DNA from: Alteromonas sp. ALT199
Lineage (GTDB): Bacteria; Pseudomonadota; Gammaproteobacteria; Enterobacterales; Alteromonadaceae
Reading direction: 5' to 3'
Assembly: GCF_018619335.1 (NCBI RefSeq)
Contig: NZ_JAHHDX010000015.1
Coordinates: 27,723 to 91,722, forward strand
DNA: 64,000 nt
Positions 36,355 to 45,095 of this stretch are shown one piece after another; position 1 is the first letter of the stretch, and every line of letters begins with the position of its first letter. The notes below the pieces were generated by a model. It ran no database searches. It was not told where the DNA came from and was given only the letters and a program-made list of their open reading frames with translations. The translations under genes were made by a program, and so were the position numbers.

Positions 36355-36897
36355 ATGTTGAAAAAGTGGTTTTTAGCGGCAATGGCAAGTGCACTACTCG
36401 TTGGGTTATCTGGCTGCACCGGTGTGCCAGATAATGTAAAGCCAGTTAAGGGGTTTGAGCTCCCTAAGTATTTAGGGCAATGGTATGAAATTGCGCGCTT
36501 CGATCACAGTTTCGAAGAAGGGCTAAGCGAAGTTACGGCAACTTACAGTATGCGAGATGACGGAGGTGTTAAGGTTATAAATCGCGGATTTTCAAAAGAA
36601 GAAAATAAGTGGGATGAAGCCGAAGGCAAAGCGTATTTTGTAGAGAGTGAAACGACAGGGCATCTAAAGGTATCTTTCTTCGGCCCGTTTTACGCTAGCT
36701 ATGTAATTATGGAGCTAGACAAAGAGGGTTATCAATATGCACTGATTACAGGGCCTGATAAAGACTATCTCTGGATTTTAGCGCGAACACCTAAGATTAC
36801 AGAGGAGGTACGCTCGCAGTTGCTAGAAAAAGCGACGGCCGCTGGATACGATATCAGTAAGCTTATTTGGGTAGAGCACGGGCAGCCAAATTCATAG
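36355..36897 (+). CDS. blc: Outer-membrane lipocalin (Blc family lipoprotein)
   Basis: A 180-aa lipoprotein: n-region MLKKW, hydrophobic segment, lipobox LSGC (Cys21). The lipocalin signature GQWYEIARFDHSFEEGL lies at the first strand, with NRGF, GKAYF and SFFGPFYASYVIMELD as later strands and WILARTP near the end. It likely binds lipids or lysophospholipids in the envelope, as proposed for E. coli Blc. ATG 36355 follows AAGAGGG. It is monocistronic or reads towards pyrC, 97 bases downstream. Confidence 0.9.
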   Translation: MLKKWFLAAMASALLVGLSGCTGVPDNVKPVKGFELPKYLGQWYEIARFDHSFEEGLSEVTATYSMRDDGGVKVINRGFSKEENKWDEAEGKAYFVESETTGHLKVSFFGPFYASYVIMELDKEGYQYALITGPDKDYLWILARTPKITEEVRSQLLEKATAAGYDISKLIWVEHGQPNS

Positions 36898-36994
36898 TTA
36901 TTTCCACAGGGTTGTTCTGCGCGTACAACAGGAATTGTGCTATTATTGCGCGCAAGTTCCCCTCTGTTTGAATAAGTACTAAGAGAGACCAGGC

Positions 36995-38040
36995 ATGCAA
37001 ACGCTCACCATTACTACGCCAGACGATTGGCACCTTCACTTTCGCGATAACGAAATGCTAGCTGAAACAGTGCCAGCGACAGCGCGTTGTTTTCAGCGCG
37101 CTATTGTTATGCCCAATCTTGTTCCACCCGTAATTAATGCGGAAATGGCAATGTCTTACAAAGGGCGAATTGAAGCTGCACGACCTGTAGATAGTAACTT
37201 TGAGCCATTAATGACGTTGTTTCTTACTAACCAGACTACACCTCAAGATATTGTTGATGCGAAACAAGCAGGCGTAACCGCATGTAAGCTTTATCCTGCA
37301 GGGGCGACGACTAACTCTGACGCCGCGGTAAAAGGTATTCAGGCTTTATACCCAGTATTTCAAGCCATGCAGGAACAAGGTTTGTTGCTGTTGATCCACG
37401 GTGAAGTGACAGAGCATCATATTGATATTTTTGACCGTGAGAAAGTGTTCATTGATACCCACCTAGGACCGATTGTTGAAGCTTTCCCTAGATTGAAAGT
37501 GGTGTTTGAACACATTACAACGGCAGATGCTGCAAGTTTTGTAGCGGGAGCGAGCGAATTTGTTGGGGCCACTATTACGCCTCAGCACTTATTATTAAAC
37601 CGTAATGACTTACTAGTTGGCGGTGTACGTCCTCATAACTACTGTTTACCGGTACTTAAGCGAAACACCCATCAAAAAGCGTTGAGAGATATGGTGGCAA
37701 GCGGCAACAAGAAGTTCTTTTTAGGAACTGACTCAGCACCTCATGCAAAGCATAAAAAAGAAAATGCGTGTGGTTGTGCAGGTTGCTACAGCGCATGTCG
37801 GCTATCGAACTTTACGCTGAAGTATTTGAGCAACTAGGCGCAATAGACAAGCTTGAAGGCTTTGCTAGCCATTACGGTGCAGATTTTTATGGTTTACCGC
37901 GAAATACGACTACAATGACACTAGTGAAAGAGTCGTGGACGGTACCAGAGCAAGTAACCCTAGCTGATGGCACCGATATGGTTCCATTTTTTGCAGGGCA
38001 AACTTTACAGTGGAAATTAGAAAAAGCATTTCAAGCGTAG
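36995..38040 (+). pseudogene. pyrC: Dihydroorotase PyrC, 1-base frameshift near 37795
   Basis: PyrC interconverts carbamoylaspartate and dihydroorotate in pyrimidine synthesis. The first frame has the zinc motif DDWHLHFRD, the carbamylated-Lys region [29 protein letters not shown] and the [21 protein letters not shown] segment. The frame then fails: the expected C-terminus ([14 protein letters not shown] ... FYGLPRN ... [15 protein letters not shown]) continues in the next frame to TAG 38040. One missing base at about 37795 (inside GCGCATG) explains it; restored length would be about 348 aa, as in E. coli. Conservation of both sides suggests a sequencing error or a very recent lesion. Confidence 0.87.
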
Positions 38041-39320
38041 CGATATGTATTAGTCTCTTTTTATGTGCCCTATTGAGCTTTTCTCTAAGGGCACAAACGC
38101 TCTCTTACACTTATTTGAATGATTTTCCTAGCGATTTTTCACCGCTCCGCACTCAAGAAGCAGAAGTTTATTCTTTTTCACTGCTAGACCAAGCCTTGTC
38201 TAATTCAGACTTTAAATTGATATCGGCTTCCAATAAGGAAAAAGAAGCGCCACTAGTTCTATTGAACGTTTTAAGAACCGCTAAAAATGAACAAGACTAT
38301 TACTGGGTTTCCCCATTGTTTGCTTTCGATTGCAATGATGAGCTTAGTTGTACCCCTAATGCGGGTAGTCAACCTTCACCGGTCGCCCTCACCTATATTG
38401 CAATGAAAAAGAATGGAGTTGCCCCAAAGATAGTGGACCGACTTGGTGAGTTAGTTGGTCGATATAAGGTATCGGAAGCGTTTAAACTACTGGTTAAACC
38501 TTTAAAAATGTCTTTTGAAGACGAATATCCTAGTGTGTTGGAGCGCTATGGCATAATAAGCCTCGCCGGTGGCTTAATAGCAGACGCGAGCGATTTATGG
38601 GTAATTGCAGACGTTGTTCCTCTTTTCGTAGAGAGAGCGGAACGCGGTGGATTAAAGGGGATTGCTGCTGATTTAGTGAAGGATATATTAGAGGATATTG
38701 CACTTTCACAACCTATTCTTTCCGCACCGTGGGAGCGTATTGCAAAAGAATCCATGGCAAAGTCGAACGTTTTGGTATTCTCTATCATTCGCACTGATGA
38801 AAGAGATAACGTGTTCCATTGGATTACGCCTATATCTAAAAACCTGCACGGGTTATATGGCATAGATAAACCTTATTTTGATTCCTTCGATGACGTGCCT
38901 GTTACTTATCGAGTGGGCGCTTTGTTAGAAGATTATCGGTACGAAGTTGCTTTGGATAAAGGCTTTAAAGTAAAAGCTTATGGCTCTTGGGGGGAGTTAG
39001 TCGACGCGCTGATGCGAAATGACGTAGATCTTGTTTTCGGCTCCCGAGGAGCGGTTAATTTTGGGTGTAACCCAAAGCGCCATAAATGTGAGATAATAAC
39101 GCTAACAAGCAAATATAACATTTCCACTGCCTATCTCGCTTTATCTAAAAAAGATACCTGTGTTTTAGTACTCGAAAAACTAAAATTAGCCGCGGCTGGT
39201 GTGAAAATGAGCAACAAATTTAATGAGCAGCTTTCTTCGTGGAGTGACATGGTGTCCCAGGAATACGGCATAGCTCATCATACCGAACATGGTGTAGTTC
39301 ACCTTTGGAACCCAAATTAA
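38010..39320 (+). CDS. Exported periplasmic-binding-protein-like protein (SBP_bac_3-like), internally repeated
   Basis: A 436-aa product with signal peptide [24 protein letters not shown], cut near LRAQ. The C-terminal half resembles a bacterial extracellular solute-binding family 3 domain: [57 protein letters not shown] and [20 protein letters not shown]. The N-terminal half echoes it in shortened form ([23 protein letters not shown] versus [22 protein letters not shown]), suggesting a partial internal duplication. GTG 38010 lies inside pyrC (31-base overlap) and the stop overlaps dbpA by one base. No permease is nearby, so sensing rather than uptake is possible. Confidence 0.7.
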   Translation: MEIRKSISSVAICISLFLCALLSFSLRAQTLSYTYLNDFPSDFSPLRTQEAEVYSFSLLDQALSNSDFKLISASNKEKEAPLVLLNVLRTAKNEQDYYWVSPLFAFDCNDELSCTPNAGSQPSPVALTYIAMKKNGVAPKIVDRLGELVGRYKVSEAFKLLVKPLKMSFEDEYPSVLERYGIISLAGGLIADASDLWVIADVVPLFVERAERGGLKGIAADLVKDILEDIALSQPILSAPWERIAKESMAKSNVLVFSIIRTDERDNVFHWITPISKNLHGLYGIDKPYFDSFDDVPVTYRVGALLEDYRYEVALDKGFKVKAYGSWGELVDALMRNDVDLVFGSRGAVNFGCNPKRHKCEIITLTSKYNISTAYLALSKKDTCVLVLEKLKLAAAGVKMSNKFNEQLSSWSDMVSQEYGIAHHTEHGVVHLWNPN

Positions 39321-40699
39321 TGACAGTTGAAACAGTTAAGCAATTAGATATAAACCCAGCCATCGTCAAGGCGCTAGACTCTCAAGGCATTCACCAACTT
39401 TCTCCAATACAGGCGCAGTCGCTTCCCGAAGCTCTGCAAGGAAAAGATGTTATTGGTCAGGCGCAAACAGGCAGCGGCAAAACTCTGTGCTTTGTGATCC
39501 CTGCCTTACAGCATATTGAAGTTAACGACTTTACTACACAGGCTATTATGCTTTGTCCAACCCGTGAGCTTGCCGACCAAGTAGCGCAGCAGTGTCGTAC
39601 GGCGGCTAAAAATATCGGTAATATTAAGGTAACGACTCTATGTGGCGGGCAGCCCATGGGACCGCAAATTCAGTCGTTGAAACATAGTCCTCATATTATT
39701 GTAGGAACCCCTGGTCGTGTAATGGACCATGTGGAAAAGCGCCGTATCGATTTGAGTAATGTAAAATTGCGTGTACTCGATGAAGCCGACCGTATGTTAG
39801 ATATGGGCTTTGAAGACGATTTGCGCATTATTTTCGGTCAAACGCCAACGCAAGTGCAAACACTTCTGTTTTCTGCAACTTTCACCGAGCAGATTGAGCG
39901 TGTAGCCAAGCAATACTTGCATAACCCGGTAACTTGTAAAGTTGAAGCTCAAGAGAGCAAGCCGGCGATTACTCAGTTAGGTTACAACGTTTTAGCTCAC
40001 ACCCGTACACAAGCGCTTAAAGCCGTGCTAACAGAATACCAGCCCAAAAACGCAATTGTTTTCTGTAACCGCAAAACTCAGGTAAATGAAGTCGTTGAAG
40101 AACTGATAGAGGATGGTTTCAGTGCTAAAGGGCTTCAGGGAGACATGGAGCAGCATCAAAGAACCTCAGTGCTAATGCAATTTGCCAGCGATGCCCTGCA
40201 AGTGCTAGTTGCTACCGATGTTGCGGCCCGTGGGTTAGACATCGACGATATTGCCTGTGTTATTAATTACACAGTAAGCGAGGAGCCAGAAACTCATATT
40301 CACCGCATAGGACGTACGGCGCGAGCAGGTGCTCAAGGTATGGCGATAACACTAGTGAGTGAAGAGGAAGAGCACTTTTTACGGAAAATAGAAGTGCTGC
40401 AAGAAAGTGATATACCGCTTAAGGGCGCGCAAAGCTTACGTTTTCATAAAAACAAAATTACTCAGCCTGAATTTACTTGTATTTCATTAAGTGCCGGTAA
40501 AAAGGAAAAACTTCGCCCTGGTGATTTGGTGGGGGCGCTTACCAAAGATGCGGGTATTCCTGGCGATGACCTAGGTAAAATCAAAGTACAAAACAGCATG
40601 AGTTTTGTAGCAGTGAAAACGCGAAGCGTGAAAAAAGCCATGACCCAGTTTAGAGAAGGTAAGATCAAAGGTAAGCGTATTAGAGCCCGAAAACTTTAA
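39320..40699 (+). CDS. dbpA: ATP-dependent RNA helicase DbpA
   Basis: A DEAD-box helicase acting in 50S subunit assembly by binding 23S rRNA hairpin 92. From ATG 39320 it is 459 aa (E. coli 457). Motifs: Q-motif QLSPIQAQSLP, AQTGSGKT, PTRELADQV, VLDEADRMLDMGF, SAT, and HRIGRTARAG. The C-terminal DbpA RNA-binding domain (ISLSAGKKEKLRPGDLVGAL ... IKGKRIRARKL) distinguishes it from other DEAD-box paralogues. The start overlaps the upstream stop (TAATG); the longer frame from TTG 39305 is not needed. Confidence 0.95.
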   Translation: MTVETVKQLDINPAIVKALDSQGIHQLSPIQAQSLPEALQGKDVIGQAQTGSGKTLCFVIPALQHIEVNDFTTQAIMLCPTRELADQVAQQCRTAAKNIGNIKVTTLCGGQPMGPQIQSLKHSPHIIVGTPGRVMDHVEKRRIDLSNVKLRVLDEADRMLDMGFEDDLRIIFGQTPTQVQTLLFSATFTEQIERVAKQYLHNPVTCKVEAQESKPAITQLGYNVLAHTRTQALKAVLTEYQPKNAIVFCNRKTQVNEVVEELIEDGFSAKGLQGDMEQHQRTSVLMQFASDALQVLVATDVAARGLDIDDIACVINYTVSEEPETHIHRIGRTARAGAQGMAITLVSEEEEHFLRKIEVLQESDIPLKGAQSLRFHKNKITQPEFTCISLSAGKKEKLRPGDLVGALTKDAGIPGDDLGKIKVQNSMSFVAVKTRSVKKAMTQFREGKIKGKRIRARKL

Positions 40700-40741
40700 C
40701 GGGCGTTTTAATAAGTAAGTATTTACCTTATAGAAAGGAAG

Positions 40742-41146
40742 ATGAGTGTGATTGCTGAAACTGACTTAAGCGTGTTGCTGAAAAACTTAAACCCTGTAGC
40801 CAGTAGTGAAAACTTTGTATTCACTACTTTGCCTGCTGATAAGTTAACCAGTACGTTGATTAAAGCGGCTAAAGGCATGTTTCATGAACGTGAGGGGACC
40901 ACGCTTATCTTGCCTGTGGTCGCAGCTCGGCAAGCTAATTTGCAGTATGAAGGTTACTATCGCTGTATAACCTGCGAAGTGCACTCTAGTTTAGAGGCGG
41001 TAGGTATGACTGCCGCTATGTCTACTGCGTTAGGTAAAGCCGGAATAAGTGCTAACGTTGTGGCGGCTTACTATCACGACCATATTTTTGTGCCAGCTGA
41101 TAAAGTTGATGTGGCGGTAGAAGTGTTAACTTCGCTGTCTAACTAA
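40742..41146 (+). CDS. ACT-domain protein (ACT_3/CASTOR-like, DUF2241)
   Basis: A 134-aa cytosolic protein with two ACT-like halves. It begins with a LLKNLNPVASSENFVFTTLP block and has AYYHDHIFVPADKVDVAVEVL near the end, typical of the ACT_3/CASTOR amino-acid-sensing fold. AAAGGAAG precedes the ATG. It lies 42 bases after dbpA and overlaps the opposing YhhN gene by 4 bases at the 3' ends. A ligand-sensing role is inferred from fold only. Confidence 0.75.
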   Translation: MSVIAETDLSVLLKNLNPVASSENFVFTTLPADKLTSTLIKAAKGMFHEREGTTLILPVVAARQANLQYEGYYRCITCEVHSSLEAVGMTAAMSTALGKAGISANVVAAYYHDHIFVPADKVDVAVEVLTSLSN

Positions 41147-41820
41147 TCCTGCCTATTTTCTTTCCCCAAGAACGCACCAACAAGCCCTACGGTTAAGCAA
41201 TATTGCGCACCATAGTAAGTTGTCATTACCCAAAAGGCAGACAGTGGAAGCGGGGTTTTGAAAACCGACTGGGCGAGAATGGCATCTGATATCACAAAAA
41301 GTAAAGCACCGGTTACGATTAGCTTAGCTTGAGTCAACCACACCGCGCTCACGCCCATTAGCGTGATAACGCTAATATAGGCGACTACGGGGTAAAATAA
41401 GGCTTTCGATGCTGGAAGAATGTGTACTGCCATCATTGCGGCAAAGCTAGCAATAATAATACTAACGAACCACTTCGTTTTGCGCGAAATAATACTGTCG
41501 TCGGGCGTTTTTTGTAAGCGGTGATGCATCAGTGCAAAGCACATAGCATACGTTAAATGCGCAACAAAAAAGCATGACAAGCCGATAATAAAGCTTTCGG
41601 GAAAATGCAAAGCCAGACTAATATCTCCCGCAAGACTACTAAGTAACGCCATCAACACTAGGTATCGCGGCATGGCACTGAGCTTCGTATACGCAAAAAC
41701 TGCTAGTACCCCAATAGGCAAAGCTTTGGGTAGGAATTGTGCCACGTAAGGTGTAAGCGGCAGGGTGGCCAAGTAAAACAACGCTAAGCTGATAAAAATA
41801 ATGGTTGCTCTTACATTCAT
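41143..41820 (-). CDS. YhhN family membrane protein (lysoplasmalogenase-like)
   Basis: A 225-aa inner-membrane protein with about eight hydrophobic segments. The YhhN family carries two short acidic motifs; here LAGDISLAL and VISDAILA fit. Eukaryotic TMEM86 and bacterial YhhN members hydrolyse the vinyl-ether bond of lysoplasmalogens; activity here is by family only. It is convergent with the ACT-domain gene (4-base overlap) and separated from the upstream M13 peptidase by that gene's terminator. Confidence 0.83.
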   Translation of the reverse strand: MNVRATIIFISLALFYLATLPLTPYVAQFLPKALPIGVLAVFAYTKLSAMPRYLVLMALLSSLAGDISLALHFPESFIIGLSCFFVAHLTYAMCFALMHHRLQKTPDDSIISRKTKWFVSIIIASFAAMMAVHILPASKALFYPVVAYISVITLMGVSAVWLTQAKLIVTGALLFVISDAILAQSVFKTPLPLSAFWVMTTYYGAQYCLTVGLVGAFLGKENRQD

Positions 41821-41864
41821 ATTTAGCCTTTTTGAATTTGCTCAGCCCTATATTTCAATACGAC

Positions 41865-41901
41865 AAAAAAGCCCCAGTTTGATGAATCAAACGTGGGGCT
41901 T
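41865..41901 (-). terminator. Rho-independent terminator of the M13 peptidase gene
   Basis: On the minus strand, AAGCCCCACGTTTGAT / ATCAAACTGGGGCTT with a TC loop is followed by TTTT. It lies 57 bases beyond the peptidase stop and before the YhhN gene. Confidence 0.88.
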
Positions 41902-41957
41902 CAACTATCGTATTTTATGTACGCTACTCTTTATTTACTGTTTCTAGAGTACGTGCA

Positions 41958-44024
41958 TTACCAAATTTTTACGCGTTCTTCTGGCGGCAAATACAACGCG
42001 TCTTCTTCGGTCACGTTAAACGCTTCGTAGAATTCAGGTACGTTGCGCACTGCACCATTAGTGCGGAACTTCGTAGGTGAATGGGAATCGGTTTGTACTT
42101 GGTTGCGTAACGCTTCTTCACGGTATTTGCTCGCCCAAACCTGACCATAACCAATGAAAACACGCTGATCGCCAGTGAAGCCATCTAGCTCAGGGGCTTC
42201 TTCACCATCAAGAGATAGGTGGTAAGCTTTAAGTGCAATACTAATACCGCCAAGGTCGCCGATGTTTTCACCTAGGGTATATTCGCCGTTTACGTGTAAA
42301 TCAGGCAAGACTTCGAATTGATTGTATTGCTCTATGAGGTTTGCAGTACGTGCTTCAAACTCGCTGCGATCTTCATCGGTCCACCAGTTGCGTAAAACGC
42401 CGTCACCGTCAAACGTTGAGCCTGCATCATCGAAACCATGGCCAATTTCGTGACCAATTACCGCGCCAATACCACCGTAGTTCACCGCGTCTTCTGCGTT
42501 CATGTCAAAGAACGGGGGCTGAAGGATAGCGGCAGGGAACACAATTTCGTTTAGCGGCGGATTGTAGTAAGCATTAACGGTTTGTGGTGTCATGCCCCAC
42601 TCGTGGGTCCACACAGGGCCGCCTTGTTTCTTCAGCATTTCTTCATATAGCACGTCAGAAGAGCGCTTAAGGTTACCGAATAAGTCGCTGGCATTAACCG
42701 TTAGGGCTGAATAGTCTCTCCATTGGTCAGGATAACCAATTTTCACTGTAAACTTAGATAGCTTGTCTAATGCTTGCGTACGGGTTTCGTCTGTCATCCA
42801 GTCTAAGTTTTCAATACTTTCTTTATAAGCCAGCAGTAGGTTATTAACCATTTCCATCATGCGGTCTTTCGCTTCAGGCGGAAAATGCTGTTTTACATAA
42901 ACCTTACCGATAAGCTCGCCTACATGGGCGTTTGAAAGACTCACGGCACGACGCCACTGTGGCTGCTGCTCTTCAACGCCGCGAAGCACTTTGCTGTAAA
43001 AATTGAAGTTTGCTTCATCAAGCTCGGCATTCAATCGACTAGCTGAAGCATTTAACACGCCCCATTTAAGGAATGTCTTCCAATCTTCTAGTGACGTTTC
43101 TGCTATAACGCCATCAATGTTTTGCATGTAGTCTTTTTGCAAAATGCCAAGTGAAGGAATGTCGCTAACGTCAGCTTCAGCAAGATAGGCGTCCCAGTTG
43201 AACTTAGGCATCAATGATTTAAGTTCTTCAATCGTAAGCTTGTTATAGTTCGCTGCAAAGTTACGTGCCTGCTCTTTCTTCATGTGCAGTTGAGCAATCT
43301 TAGTCTCAAGCGCGAAAAGCATGTCAGCACTTTCTTTTGGCGCTTCGAAGCCCGCGATTTCAAACATAGTTTGAATGTGTTTAACGTAAGCGTCACGGAT
43401 GCTTTGAGAGGTTTCGTCGTCTTTAAAATAGTACTCGCGCTCAGGAAGCCCTAGTCCTGCTTGCCATGTGTACATCAGATACTCTTTAGGCGACTTAAGA
43501 TCCGGGTATTGGGTTAGGCTGAACGGTGTACCGTAGCCATAACGAGCAGCATAGGCAAAATACTCGGCAAGGTCGGTATAGTCTTCAATAGCATCGATTT
43601 TGGATAGCTCAGGTTTTAGCGGTGTAATGCCAGTCTCGTTGCGGGTTTCCATGTCCATATAGGCACGGTAAAAATCACCCACTTTCTGTTCGTCGCTTCC
43701 CGCTTTAAAGTCACCTTCGGCTGAAGACTTAATAATATCCATTACATGGTCTTGCGCTTCATCACGAAGAATAACGAAAGAACCATAGCTTGATTTGTCT
43801 GCTGGTATTTCAAAATTATCAAACCACTTACCGTTTACGTAGCGGAAGAAGTCATCTCCAGGGTCTACAGACAGGTCCATATTCTTTTTAATGACGCCTG
43901 AAGAGAGCTGTTGCTGAGCTTCTTCAGTGGCAGCGCTTTGGTTTTGTTGTTCTGTCGTTGAATTTTGTGGGCTACAGGCCGTTAAGGCCAGTGCCACGCT
44001 TAAGCTTAAAACGCTACGTAACAT
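41958..44024 (-). CDS. M13 (neprilysin/PepO) family zinc metallopeptidase, lipoprotein
   Basis: A 688-aa endopeptidase. A lipoprotein signal MLRSVLSLSVALALTAC puts the acylated Cys at 17, so it is probably anchored to the envelope facing the periplasm. A Gln/Ser/Thr/Glu-rich linker follows. The N-terminal M13_N domain (VDPGDDFFRYVNGKWFDNFEIP) leads to the catalytic domain: NAYYNPPLNEIVFPAAILQPP, zinc motif VIGHEIGHGFDD, third ligand in LGENIGDLGGI, and the C-terminal KFRTNGAVRNVPEF. It is a single gene with its own terminator. Confidence 0.94.
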   Translation of the reverse strand: MLRSVLSLSVALALTACSPQNSTTEQQNQSAATEEAQQQLSSGVIKKNMDLSVDPGDDFFRYVNGKWFDNFEIPADKSSYGSFVILRDEAQDHVMDIIKSSAEGDFKAGSDEQKVGDFYRAYMDMETRNETGITPLKPELSKIDAIEDYTDLAEYFAYAARYGYGTPFSLTQYPDLKSPKEYLMYTWQAGLGLPEREYYFKDDETSQSIRDAYVKHIQTMFEIAGFEAPKESADMLFALETKIAQLHMKKEQARNFAANYNKLTIEELKSLMPKFNWDAYLAEADVSDIPSLGILQKDYMQNIDGVIAETSLEDWKTFLKWGVLNASASRLNAELDEANFNFYSKVLRGVEEQQPQWRRAVSLSNAHVGELIGKVYVKQHFPPEAKDRMMEMVNNLLLAYKESIENLDWMTDETRTQALDKLSKFTVKIGYPDQWRDYSALTVNASDLFGNLKRSSDVLYEEMLKKQGGPVWTHEWGMTPQTVNAYYNPPLNEIVFPAAILQPPFFDMNAEDAVNYGGIGAVIGHEIGHGFDDAGSTFDGDGVLRNWWTDEDRSEFEARTANLIEQYNQFEVLPDLHVNGEYTLGENIGDLGGISIALKAYHLSLDGEEAPELDGFTGDQRVFIGYGQVWASKYREEALRNQVQTDSHSPTKFRTNGAVRNVPEFYEAFNVTEEDALYLPPEERVKIW

Positions 44025-44274
44025 CTAGAGTTTTCCTTTTCGTTTTAATTGGGCAATGTTTGGGCTTGCCACTTATAGTTTTTAGCGCGTTGTAAGGGCC
44101 TTTACATTCATAAGAATATCCAAGTGTAACACGCGCGGTTTCTCTATCGTTTTAGCATGATGGTAGTGATAGAAAAAGTGTTTATAGTGAAAATACACAG
44201 CTTGTAACAACTTGGAAGACTAAGTTCGCTATAGTGTTTTGTATTGACCTCATCACAACTTTAAAGGAACGGCA

Positions 44275-44898
44275 ATGGACTTACATAACACTTCTTTTGA
44301 TAGCGTATCACCGTGCGAGTACGCCGACGCCCTGCCAAGAGAGCAGTTCATGCACTATGGAATAAAACCTTTGTGGGGAGGCATGCCTCGTATTGCGGGC
44401 CCTGCATTCACTGTGAAATGTGAACTAGGTGATCACCTTATGCTGCACGCGGCAATTTATAGAGCTAGCCCAGGCGATATTATTGTAGTCGAAGCAGACG
44501 ATGAGTTCGCGGTTGCGGGCGGAAACGTGTGTGCGATAGCCCAGTCTCGGGGAATTAAAGGCTTCGTTGTCGATGGTGTAATACGCGACCTTGCCGAAAC
44601 TCGCGAAAATGGGTTCCCAGTATTTGCTCGAGGTGTGGTTCCCAAACCGGGTGCCAAAAAATGCATATCGCCGCTGAATGAACCGATAACCTGCGGCGGT
44701 GTTGTGGTCAACGCAGGAGACATTATTGTGGCGGACGAGGAGGGCATTGCTGTAATTCCAAAAGCTCAAGCATTAGAGGCCTTTGTGATAGCTCAAAAGC
44801 GTGCCCACAAAGATGCTTCTATGTCACTTGAACAGTGGCAGGCTGAGCATTCTGAAAAGGTAGAAAGCATACTGACTAAACTAGGTTTTTCAAAGTGA
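44275..44898 (+). CDS. RraA-like protein / HMG-type aldolase family
   Basis: A 207-aa protein with the RraA fold (GGNVCAIAQSRGIKGFVVDGVIRD, then PVFARGVVPKPGAKK). The Gly-X-X-X-Asp and Arg-Asp residues (DGVIRDLAE) are the active-site pattern of 4-hydroxy-4-methyl-2-oxoglutarate/oxaloacetate aldolases in this superfamily. True RraA regulators of RNase E are shorter (about 160 aa) and lack the C-terminal extension seen here, so an aldolase or decarboxylase role is more likely. It stands alone, with ATG 44275 after AAAGGAA. Confidence 0.8.
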   Translation: MDLHNTSFDSVSPCEYADALPREQFMHYGIKPLWGGMPRIAGPAFTVKCELGDHLMLHAAIYRASPGDIIVVEADDEFAVAGGNVCAIAQSRGIKGFVVDGVIRDLAETRENGFPVFARGVVPKPGAKKCISPLNEPITCGGVVVNAGDIIVADEEGIAVIPKAQALEAFVIAQKRAHKDASMSLEQWQAEHSEKVESILTKLGFSK

Positions 44899-45095
44899 TG
44901 GGTTGATTCGATTCGTTATGATTGAATTGCATTTCGATAAACCTTCTTGCGAAATATTAACCAATTTTAAGTTAACTTTGTGGTAAAAAAACGCCGCAAA
45001 GTTCAGCACACTTTTAGTTATCGTGTAGAATTGTGCCCCAGCATTTTTGGGCACACGTAAACGTGCTCTGTCATTGAATAACTAACGAGTTCTAC

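Noticed and set aside
38010..38040. Overlap of the pyrC end and the next gene as evidence against that start
   Set aside because: The GTG start gives a proper signal peptide, and no later start keeps it, so a 31-base overlap is accepted.
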